Source: Bacteroidota bacterium (lineage in GTDB: Bacteria; Bacteroidota; Bacteroidia; Flavobacteriales_D; Crocinitomicaceae). From it: a stretch of 64,000 nt of DNA. The DNA lies in assembly GCA_030148165.1 (NCBI GenBank), contig JASBTZ010000010.1, forward strand, positions 1 through 64,000, in the 5' to 3' direction. This document shows positions 1 through 6,724 of the stretch, one piece after another. The number at the start of each line of letters is the position of its first letter. Positions within the stretch are counted from its first letter, which is position 1. A program made the position numbers and the translations under genes. The notes under the pieces were generated by a model, which ran no database searches, was not told the DNA's origin, and saw nothing but the letters and a program-made list of their open reading frames with translations.

Positions 1-241
1 ATAGTTCGCCATCAAAGAAATAAGGAGACAGATCATATGAATGAATATTTTCTAGTATGGGAGGAATAACTTCGTTTAGAGCAGTATCAATAATTCCATA
101 CTTACCATTCTTAAGAACCAAAGAATAATTATCCTGAAAAGCATACATTTCATCGTATGGAAGCTTTACCTTTTTTACAGATTGCCCTAAGAGGTTTATT
201 GGCAAAAGAGCAAGTAAAAATATAACAGGAGTCTTTTTCAT
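1..241 (-). CDS. WG-repeat-like exported protein (partial, C-terminus beyond window)
   Basis: The first 80 codons of a protein run off the left edge. The start at 241 gives a clear signal peptide (MKKTPVIFLLALLPINLLGQ). It is followed by a segment of the KNGKYGIIDTALNEVIPP type, which matches the WG/KWG beta-repeat found in many exported Bacteroidota proteins. Its biochemical role is unknown. The ATG lies 6 nt after the attC-like element at 248-373, so this is the fourth gene of the cassette array and probably lacks a promoter of its own. Only one repeat is visible, so the family call is moderate. Confidence 0.7.
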   Translation of the reverse strand, partial: MKKTPVIFLLALLPINLLGQSVKKVKLPYDEMYAFQDNYSLVLKNGKYGIIDTALNEVIPPILENIHSYDLSPYFFDGEL

Positions 242-247
242 TGTTGC

Positions 248-373
248 TAACGGTTTGCAGCTACGGCGCGAAAGGCGTTACCACAAGTATTGTTTTCTTA
301 AATATAGCTTATCTTCTTGAGAATGAATAGTTGAGTAGAGTGTCATCTGCCTTATGCGATGTAGGTGCTGTTA
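248..373 (-). repeat. attC-like cassette recombination site, copy A
   Basis: This 126-bp element begins TAACAGCACCTAC and ends CAAACCGTTA on the minus strand. Its two ends pair imperfectly: about 15 of the 21 positions inside the TAAC/GTTA boxes match, and a 4-nt stretch on one arm stays unpaired. The centre (about 70 nt) is AT-rich and diverges from the other two copies. The innermost stem sequence differs from copies B and C but is still complementary (AAGGC pairs with GCCTT here; CGCAC with GTGCG there). It lies 17 bp past the stop codon at 391 and 6 nt before the next start at 241, as expected for an attC site. Confidence 0.72.
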
Positions 374-390
374 TGACTTCGCCCTTATTT

Positions 391-1212
391 TTAGAATGTA
401 TTTGTCCCGGCGATAATGGCTTGATTAATTATTGAGTACAATTGTTCTGAAAGTCTATCATATGTTTCGTTATCTTCTTTGTTGCTAAAGCCTAAATCAT
501 TCCACGAACCCATTCCTCCAAAGACCCATGAAGAACCTGCGGAAAAGATAATTTGCCTGGATATTAACGAGTAATTTTCGACCGGAATAAGATCAGTATG
601 ATAGTATTCTTTTTGGGGAGTTTCACTCTCTAATACTGATTTTGCCTTTGCAAATTGTTCTCCCCAATGATTCAAATCTTGATTATATGCGAATGCTGCA
701 ATTTCAGTGAGGGTTTGACTAAGGCTTTCTTTAATTTTTTTATTGTCGATTTGTAAGTTGCTAGTATATGTATTGATTGCTGTCATTCCATAATTAACCG
801 ACCAAATTTTTCTGTCTTGATTATCTTGATCAGTAACTTCCCATCTATTTGCCCAATAATTTGAAAAACCGTCGTAAATGGCCTCAATCAACCAGGTTCC
901 TCCACCGCCAACCATACCAGCTAACCGATGATCCTTGGCGAAAGTTTGATCTTGCGAGTATTCGAAATAAAGTCTCAAATGTTTGCAACCTTCGGATTTT
1001 AGAAACTGAAACCATTCAGTTGGTGTGGCCGCAATAATACTCTCCTTAGGTTTTGAGAAGAAGAACTTCTTCTTAAACACTCTAAAGTCAACGCGATTAC
1101 AGAATTGAAACGTGGTGTTTGAGGAATTGAAGTCAGCTGGAACTATGCTGTTTTTTAAATAGTTATTACCATGGGCTGTTAATGCAATAATTTGTGCTAA
1201 AATTCCTGTCAT
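391..1212 (-). CDS. hypothetical protein, cassette gene 3
   Basis: A 273-residue protein with no family I recognise. It has no convincing signal peptide; the N-terminus (MTGILAQIIALTAHG) is only mildly hydrophobic. Visible features are a Gly-rich patch (MVGGGGTWLIEAIYDG) near residues 100-115, a Trp/Asn-rich middle, and GSSWVFGGMGSWNDLGF near residues 225-241. It is probably soluble and globular. It starts 22 nt after attC-like copy B and stops 17 bp before copy A, so it fills one cassette. The start is the first ATG and nothing better is visible. Function is unknown, as is common for cassette-borne genes. Confidence 0.7.
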   Translation of the reverse strand: MTGILAQIIALTAHGNNYLKNSIVPADFNSSNTTFQFCNRVDFRVFKKKFFFSKPKESIIAATPTEWFQFLKSEGCKHLRLYFEYSQDQTFAKDHRLAGMVGGGGTWLIEAIYDGFSNYWANRWEVTDQDNQDRKIWSVNYGMTAINTYTSNLQIDNKKIKESLSQTLTEIAAFAYNQDLNHWGEQFAKAKSVLESETPQKEYYHTDLIPVENYSLISRQIIFSAGSSWVFGGMGSWNDLGFSNKEDNETYDRLSEQLYSIINQAIIAGTNTF

Positions 1213-1234
1213 TTGGGTTAACTAAGGTGAGGCA

Positions 1235-1360
1235 TAACGTTTTGCGGCTACGCACCGCCGCACGTCTTTATATGTTTTGTGATTGTAAGTTACGAATAGT
1301 TGAGATAAATGAATTAGTTGTTGTAAGTAAGGGTTGTGCGATGGGGTGTAGGTGCTGTTA
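1235..1360 (-). repeat. attC-like cassette recombination site, copy B
   Basis: This 126-bp element is nearly identical to copy C (about nine differences by eye). On the minus strand it starts TAACAGCACCTACACCCC and ends TAGCCGCAAAACGTTA. Left arm and reverse-complemented right arm align TAAC to TAAC, then about 15 of 21 positions, with 4 unpaired nt next to the outer box. The TAA stop codon of the gene upstream (minus strand 1360-1358) is itself the first three bases of the element. No target-site duplication flanks it. Confidence 0.75.
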
Positions 1361-2044
1361 GTGGTATGCAAATTCGGACTTTATTTCCTCGCCATCAATA
1401 TAGTATGAATAGCTTATGATTTTTCCCGAGTTGTCTCTGAATGACCATTTTCCTTGTTCGAGATCATCTTTATACATTCCGGAGACACTTATATTTCCAT
1501 TCGGTAAATATTCATAATTCATACCGTTCTTAAGGCCGTTTTTATAATAAAACTTGCGTTTAATACTTCCGTCCTTGTAATAACCGTAACCAATCCCATC
1601 ATAATTTCCATTTTTCATGGTGTACTGTAACAATTTCAATCCATCATTATCATAATAAATGAGAACCCCATCGCAACATTCACCCTCGCAATAGCCATCG
1701 ATGATTTCTACTTGCTTAAGTGTTCCATCTTCTCTCCAGTGTTTTCGATGTTTAATATATAAACCGTTGTCACAATAGGCGAGATCTTTTCTGTTCCCAT
1801 TTTCAAACCACCATTGCCAGAGCCCGTCTTGCTTCCCATTAATAATTTTTCCTTTGTGTCCTAGTACACCATTCGGATGAAAAAAGTGTCTAATGTAACT
1901 CGTAGTATCGGCTGAATCAAAATATGTGTAGGTTACTTTTGTGCTACCATCTTTATATACTTCTTTTATTGTTGCGCTGGGTGATTCTGAGCACGAGCAA
2001 ATAATTACTACAGCTATTAAAAGTATTATCGGAGTTTTATTCAT
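1358..2044 (-). CDS. MORN-repeat lipoprotein (YwqK-like), cassette gene 2
   Basis: The start at 2044 is preferred because it gives a lipoprotein signal (MNKTPIILLIAVVIICSC) with Cys near residue 18 and lies 6 nt outside the attC-like site at 2051. An ATG at 2071 would lie inside that repeat. The mature part is a chain of MORN-type repeats, such as NGKQDGLWQWWFENGN and KNGLKNGMNYEYLPNGN, like the YwqK/toxin-antitoxin-like MORN proteins common in Bacteroidota. These repeats build beta-sheet scaffolds; no catalytic residues are evident. It is probably anchored to the cell envelope and facing the periplasm. The stop codon overlaps attC-like copy B. Specific function is unknown. Confidence 0.8.
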   Translation of the reverse strand: MNKTPIILLIAVVIICSCSESPSATIKEVYKDGSTKVTYTYFDSADTTSYIRHFFHPNGVLGHKGKIINGKQDGLWQWWFENGNRKDLAYCDNGLYIKHRKHWREDGTLKQVEIIDGYCEGECCDGVLIYYDNDGLKLLQYTMKNGNYDGIGYGYYKDGSIKRKFYYKNGLKNGMNYEYLPNGNISVSGMYKDDLEQGKWSFRDNSGKIISYSYYIDGEEIKSEFAYH

Positions 2045-2050
2045 TACCAC

Positions 2051-2176
2051 TAACGTTTTGCGGCTACGCACCGCCGCATGTCTTTAAATGTTTTGTAGTT
2101 GTAAGTTACGAATAGTTGAGCTAAATGAATTAGTTGTTGAGAGTAAGGTTCGTGCGATGGGGTGTAGGTGCTGTTA
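2051..2176 (-). repeat. attC-like cassette recombination site, copy C
   Basis: A 126-bp element with the same length and ends as copies A and B. On the minus strand it runs from TAACAGCACC to CAAAACGTTA, with a self-complementary terminal region and a long AT-rich middle. It lies 16 bp beyond the stop codon at 2193 and 6 nt before the start of the next gene at 2044. It closes the first cassette after the recombinase. Confidence 0.75.
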
Positions 2177-2192
2177 GTAACAGGTTAATTTA

Positions 2193-2594
2193 TCACGCAA
2201 ACAGGACATCAAACGTTATTGTGTAGTAGATGTTTGTTAATAGCAACGAGATTAGTGTTCCAAGAATGAATAGAACCCATCGCAAAGTTGAATTGAGACC
2301 TTTTGTGTTGAATAAATAGTGCATAACAACCGCTGGCAGCCACGCCAAAGTGTAAAATAAGTTAGCTAAGAATAGGAAGATAATTCCATCAATTATGATC
2401 CGTTTATCTCCTATTATTGATCGCATAGGGTAGCTCCAGTATACTACCATTAGAAATACCGAAAGGCCAATTAACGCAATGTTGTATATGATTCTTTTTT
2501 TCTCCCACCAATAAATCATTTCTTTAACGGTAGACATCTTGGGTGTGGGTTTGTCCTGGTTGTCTAATACATTATGGGGTTCTTCTTTTTCCAA
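2193..2594 (-). CDS. small multi-spanning membrane protein, cassette gene 1
   Basis: A 133-residue protein with a charged N-terminal tail of about 30 residues. Three hydrophobic segments follow: IIYNIALIGLSVFLMVVYW, IIIDGIIFLFLANLFYTLAW and LRWVLFILGTLISLLL. No family is recognised. It is probably an inner-membrane protein with a cytoplasmic N-terminus. It is the cassette nearest the recombinase; its start lies 29 nt after the GTTA of the putative attI junction, and the attC-like copy C follows its stop. Nearest-to-integrase cassettes are usually the most recently acquired and best expressed in integrons; applying that here is inference. Confidence 0.7.
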   Translation of the reverse strand: MEKEEPHNVLDNQDKPTPKMSTVKEMIYWWEKKRIIYNIALIGLSVFLMVVYWSYPMRSIIGDKRIIIDGIIFLFLANLFYTLAWLPAVVMHYLFNTKGLNSTLRWVLFILGTLISLLLTNIYYTITFDVLFA

Positions 2595-2623
2595 TAGTGG
2601 TTTGTGTGTACTTCTATTGTTAC

Positions 2624-2696
2624 TAACTAGTATATATGCACTACAAAATACAACATAATATGCTGATTTGGTGTGATATGTTGTACAAAATGCTGC
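2624..2696 (-). other. candidate attI-like junction between recombinase gene and first cassette
   Basis: On the minus strand, GTTAGTAACAATAG (from 2627 down) begins the first cassette. It resembles the sequence that follows the other site ends (GTTAGCAACAATG after copy A, GTTAGTGGTAATG after copy C). Between it and the recombinase stop lie a direct repeat TACAAAAT (2642-2649 and 2684-2691) and an inverted pair ACAACATA/TATGTTGT (2650-2657 and 2677-2684). Such repeats would suit recombinase binding in an attI site. There is no full 126-bp element here. The boundary is inferred by similarity only. Confidence 0.45.
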
Positions 2697-3815
2697 TTAT
2701 ACGTCCAGTCCATCAAGGGGACTCTTAACTTGTTTCGACCCCTCTGTACTAACGTGCGTGTAAATCTCAGTAGTCTTTGAACTACGATGTCCAAGAATCT
2801 CTTGAATATACCTCAAATTTACTCCGCGCTCTAACAAATGAGTAGCGTAAGAATGGCGCAATGTGTGCAGTGTACATGTCTTTTGGATGCCTGCATTTAC
2901 AACAGCTTTTTTATATACGCGTTGCAAACTCGTTGGGCTGTATTGTCTGCCATCTTGACCGGTGAATAAGAGTTCATTTGGTCGATATGAGCGGTAGTAG
3001 GATCGTAAATGCGCCAACATCTTTTCTGCTAAAGGAACTATACGATCTTTATTCCCTTTGCTTCCCTTAATATGAACTACCATCCTATCACTGTCAATAT
3101 CTCTGATCTCAAGGTTTAATAATTCACTTCTTCTGAGTCCACACGAATAAAGCATCATAATCATCGTCTTATGCTTGATGTTGATGATACTATTAATAAT
3201 TTTCTGAACTTCGTTTTCACTGAGAACTACTGGTAACTTTCGCTCTTTCCTCGGACGTTCAATTTCATCCAACAACATTTCGTGATAGCCTAATCGAGCA
3301 TAGAATAATTTTACGGCATTGATAACTTGATTTTGAAATGATCCCGATAAAGAATATTTAATAATATAATTCTGATTGAAATGAATGACGTCTTCGGGTG
3401 TTAATGAACTTGTTTTTTTATCATGATGAAATCGCAGAAAGATGGAAATGGAGTCACAATAAGTCTTAATCGTATTTTCACTATAGCGCCTTTGTTCCAT
3501 CCAGGATCGAAAATCACGAATTTGCTCATGCTGATGTTTTCTTAATTGAGGTAGTTCGGGAGTTTTCTGTTTTTTAACTTTTATAGTTGTTGATCTTAAT
3601 CCGGAATAATCTATTGTAGCAATGTTTCGGAAAAGTCGGGTAATTGTTGCTACGGAAAATTCTTCATCGGGAAACATGAACCCCCTCATTGCCTGAGACC
3701 AGGTTCCAGCCTTAGAATTGATAAAGCGATAATAAATGTCTTTGTCGTAATTAAATGTTGCGAGAATGATGTTCTTCCCATCGAACACACAACGGCGTAG
3801 GTAAATGGTATTCAT
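2697..3815 (-). CDS. tyrosine recombinase/integrase of an integron-like array (XerC/D-type)
   Basis: A 372-residue tyrosine recombinase. It has an N-terminal extra domain (about 1-90), a SAM-like core-binding domain (about 92-185) and a C-terminal catalytic domain. Catalytic residues are Arg228 (CGLRRSE), a Lys in GSKGNKDR, His317 and Arg320 (LHTLRHSY), His343 (LGH) and Tyr352 (IYTHV). The end (VKSPLDGLDV) resembles the SPLDAL end of integron integrases but also occurs in Bacteroidota Xer-like enzymes. The IntI-specific insertion between the beta-strand region and the HxxR box (the Trp-rich motif in IntI1) is absent. The gene is on the same strand as, and upstream of, the cassettes. It probably catalyses cassette excision and insertion at the 126-bp sites; an unrelated recombinase next to repeats is the alternative. 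Confidence 0.85.
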   Translation of the reverse strand: MNTIYLRRCVFDGKNIILATFNYDKDIYYRFINSKAGTWSQAMRGFMFPDEEFSVATITRLFRNIATIDYSGLRSTTIKVKKQKTPELPQLRKHQHEQIRDFRSWMEQRRYSENTIKTYCDSISIFLRFHHDKKTSSLTPEDVIHFNQNYIIKYSLSGSFQNQVINAVKLFYARLGYHEMLLDEIERPRKERKLPVVLSENEVQKIINSIINIKHKTMIMMLYSCGLRRSELLNLEIRDIDSDRMVVHIKGSKGNKDRIVPLAEKMLAHLRSYYRSYRPNELLFTGQDGRQYSPTSLQRVYKKAVVNAGIQKTCTLHTLRHSYATHLLERGVNLRYIQEILGHRSSKTTEIYTHVSTEGSKQVKSPLDGLDV

Positions 3816-3991
3816 AATGGTAGGTTTTAGGTATAGCGTAAAGTCACGCGTATATATAAGTTAGGAAAAAAGCTCCTTATGATCTGCAATTAAATTATTG
3901 ATTAATCATTTTGTATGATGATATCGATTCAAGTCGACAATTAGCACCCAACGCTTCACGCCCAAAACAATTTGCTACATTTACGCGGAGT

Positions 3992-5473
3992 ATGAGTAAA
4001 GTGTTAATCATTGGCATCTTATTAGCCTATTTTGCTGTGTTGGTCATCGTTGCAAGACTAACAGCAGGGAAGGGGTCCAATGATTCTTTCTTCCTGGGAG
4101 AACGAAAGTCACCCTGGTATATCGTTTCCTTTGGAATGATCGGAGCATCACTAAGCGGTGTCACCTTCATTTCAGTACCGGGTGGTGTAGCCTCCGGTCA
4201 ATTCAGCTACGTGCAAATGGTCTTTGGTTACTTCGTTGGCTATCTGATCGTTTCCTTTGTCCTCATGCCGATCTACTACCGAATGAACCTGACCTCCATT
4301 TATGAGTATCTGGGAGAACGCTTCGGTTTCTGGAGCTATAAAACCGGGGCAGCCTTTTTTCTCTTGTCGAGAATCATTGGCGCGTCCATCCGATTGTTAC
4401 TCGTTGCAAGTGTGCTACAACAGATCTTATTCGATGACTGGGGAATTCCATTTTGGGTAACGGTTGTGGTATCTGTTCTGCTCATTTGGATCTATACGCA
4501 TAGGGGCGGTATTAAAACGATTATCTGGACCGACACCCTTCAAACGGCCTTCATGATATTCGCTGTGATCTTTTCGGTTTATCTGATCAGCAATGCGCTG
4601 GATCTACCGGCTCAGGGAGGTGTTGTAAAATCCGTTATGGATAGCGCGTACAGCAAGATCTTCTTCTTTGAGGATTACTTAGACGGCAATTACTTCTGGA
4701 AACACTTCCTCGGGGGTATTTTCATTACGATTGGTATGACCGGACTCGATCAGGATATGATGCAGAAAAACCTGAGTTGTAAGAATATCAAAGATGCACA
4801 GAAGAATATGATCTCCATGGCCACGGTTTTGGTAGTCGTAAACTTCATTTTCTTATCCTTGGGAGCCCTGTTATTCCTCTATAATGAGGCCACGGGTATT
4901 GGAGACGAGGTACTTGCCCAGAACAGAACGGATTTATTATATTCTGCCATTGCCCGGAACGGAAAGCTCGGAATAGCTGTTGGAGTCTTTTTCTTACTTG
5001 GTTTGATCGCAGCGGCATACAGTAGTGCTGATTCCGCATTAACTTCATTGACAACCTCTTTTTCGGTCGACTTCCTGAATGTGAAGAAGCAGGAAATTGC
5101 TAAACAGGAATCCCTTCGAAAGAAAGTGCATGTGCTTATGTCTGTCGTATTGATCCTGACGGTTATCATTTTGAGATATACCACAGACGACTCGGCTATA
5201 TGGCTGCTCATTAAATTGGCAGGGTTTACATACGGACCGCTTATTGGATTGTTCTTCTTTGGCATCCTGACCAAAAGGTCTCTGAAAGATCAATGGGTGC
5301 CGGTAGTATGCGTCTTCGTTGCCGTATTCATGGCGTTAACATGGTATCTCAATTCAAACGGTATTGTTGCCTGGTTTGGAGACTACAAATTTGGGGCGGA
5401 GTTAATAATTTATAACGCAATCATGTCTTTTGTTGGACTATATTTGATTTCGCGAAAAACTTCAATAAATTAG
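3992..5473 (+). CDS. sodium/solute symporter (SSS family)
   Basis: A 493-residue integral membrane protein with about 13 transmembrane segments and the sodium:solute symporter fold. Family-type signatures are GERKSPWYIVSFGMIGASLSG near the N-terminus and GLIAAAYSSADSALTSLTTS at about residues 335-355, which holds the conserved Ser/Thr of the second sodium site. The ATG at 3992 is chosen because it starts just before the first hydrophobic helix; a TTG at 3911 would add 27 polar residues. The substrate cannot be read from sequence (sugars, sialic acid, proline or similar). It is 3 bp upstream of the GlmU-like gene and probably co-transcribed with it. Confidence 0.88.
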   Translation: MSKVLIIGILLAYFAVLVIVARLTAGKGSNDSFFLGERKSPWYIVSFGMIGASLSGVTFISVPGGVASGQFSYVQMVFGYFVGYLIVSFVLMPIYYRMNLTSIYEYLGERFGFWSYKTGAAFFLLSRIIGASIRLLLVASVLQQILFDDWGIPFWVTVVVSVLLIWIYTHRGGIKTIIWTDTLQTAFMIFAVIFSVYLISNALDLPAQGGVVKSVMDSAYSKIFFFEDYLDGNYFWKHFLGGIFITIGMTGLDQDMMQKNLSCKNIKDAQKNMISMATVLVVVNFIFLSLGALLFLYNEATGIGDEVLAQNRTDLLYSAIARNGKLGIAVGVFFLLGLIAAAYSSADSALTSLTTSFSVDFLNVKKQEIAKQESLRKKVHVLMSVVLILTVIILRYTTDDSAIWLLIKLAGFTYGPLIGLFFFGILTKRSLKDQWVPVVCVFVAVFMALTWYLNSNGIVAWFGDYKFGAELIIYNAIMSFVGLYLISRKTSIN

Positions 5474-5476
5474 AAT

Positions 5477-6604
5477 ATGAGAATTTTGTTGCAAGATAAT
5501 GGCCGGCATCTAAATTTTGCGCCTTTAACCCTAACCAGACCCGTGGGTAATCTTAGGCTTGGAATCTTGACAAATGACGAGCGGTGGAAGCTTTTATTGC
5601 CGGATACAGAAATATTCTTTGAAACAGAAGACTATTTATCGGATAAGTTTCAACCGGCTTCTGGAGCAATTCGCGTGAACGCGTGCATCATTCCAGATCA
5701 GGAGCTGGCTAATACTATTGCCAAACTCAAGGGAAGCGAAAAGCTGAGTTATGAAGAGTTGCCGATTGCCAGTATTGGTAACGGAGAAGTTTTAGTCAAA
5801 TATAAAGGCAAGGCTCCACTCGTAATTAAAGAAAGGTGGGATTTGTATAGACTGAATGGCGAAGTACTGGCAAATGATTTTGAATTGATTTCAAAAGGAA
5901 GAACGAGCGTTCAGCTATCTTCAACGAATACCATCATTGGCGATACAAGCAACATATTTGTCGAGGAAGGAGCAAGGGTTGAAGCGGCTATTTTGAACAC
6001 CACCAACGGACCAATTTATATCGGGAAGAATGCAGAGATCATGGAGGGAAGCATTGTTCGCGGACCTTTTGCAATGGGTGAATCCAGTGTATTAAAGATG
6101 GGAGCAAAGATCTACGGACCAACTACCTTAGGGCCTTACTGCAAGGTAGGAGGCGAAGTAAACAATGTCATTTTCCAGGCATACTCAAACAAGGGACACG
6201 ATGGCTTTCTGGGCAACTCACTGATAGGTGAGTGGTGTAATATCGGTGCAGATACGAACACGTCTAATCTCAAGAATAATTACGGTGATGTTAAAACGTA
6301 TTCCTATAAAACAGGAAAGCTGGAACAGACCGATGTACAGTTTATGGGACTAACGATGGGCGATCATTCCAAATGTGGAATCAATACGATGTTTAACACC
6401 GCTTCAGTTGTAGGAGTTTGCAGCAATATCTTCAGTTCTGCATTCCCACCTAAGATGATCCCGTCATTCAGCTGGGGAGTTGATGGAAGCAGATATAACT
6501 TCGACAAAGCAGTTGAGGGAATTAACAATATGATGAGTCGACGAAACATGTCCTTATCCAAGGCTGACAAGGCCATATTAAGGCATATATCTGACAAAAA
6601 GTAA
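5477..6604 (+). CDS. GlmU-family putative sugar nucleotidyltransferase
   Basis: A 375-residue protein of the GlmU-like family typical of Bacteroidota. The N-terminal half (starting MRILLQDNGRHLNFAPLTLTR) is a divergent nucleotidyltransferase-like domain. The C-terminal half (about 150-340) is a left-handed beta-helix with hexapeptide-type turns (PIYIGKNAEIMEGSIVRGPF, GEWCNIGADTNTSNLKNNYG). It probably makes an activated sugar for envelope polysaccharide or peptidoglycan precursors. The usual GxGTRM nucleotide-binding loop is not visible, so activity is uncertain. It begins 3 bp after the symporter stop. Confidence 0.8.
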   Translation: MRILLQDNGRHLNFAPLTLTRPVGNLRLGILTNDERWKLLLPDTEIFFETEDYLSDKFQPASGAIRVNACIIPDQELANTIAKLKGSEKLSYEELPIASIGNGEVLVKYKGKAPLVIKERWDLYRLNGEVLANDFELISKGRTSVQLSSTNTIIGDTSNIFVEEGARVEAAILNTTNGPIYIGKNAEIMEGSIVRGPFAMGESSVLKMGAKIYGPTTLGPYCKVGGEVNNVIFQAYSNKGHDGFLGNSLIGEWCNIGADTNTSNLKNNYGDVKTYSYKTGKLEQTDVQFMGLTMGDHSKCGINTMFNTASVVGVCSNIFSSAFPPKMIPSFSWGVDGSRYNFDKAVEGINNMMSRRNMSLSKADKAILRHISDKK

Positions 6605-6724
6605 GACAAAATTACAGGATTCCTGTCTTGGCACATCCTTTGAACCATGGGCTTCCGACGTGGAAAGTTCAATTAATCACTAAATCATTTGATTGAACTG
6701 ACACAATGACGTAAGAGAATTTAT

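Noticed and set aside
248-2176. 126-bp repeats as MITEs or insertion-sequence remnants with terminal inverted repeats
   Set aside because: No target-site duplications flank the three copies, all lie directly 3' of an ORF in one orientation next to a recombinase, and one stop codon is shared with the element. The cassette-site reading fits better.
2642-2691. Xer dif-like site
   Set aside because: The inverted arms ACAACATA/TATGTTGT are 19 bp apart rather than about 6, and the arms do not match the dif consensus; kept only as part of the attI candidate.
2697-3815. Calling the recombinase a canonical IntI
   Set aside because: The C-terminal SPLD motif is similar, but the IntI-specific insertion is missing and the catalytic domain reads as XerC/D-like, so the name intI is not supported.
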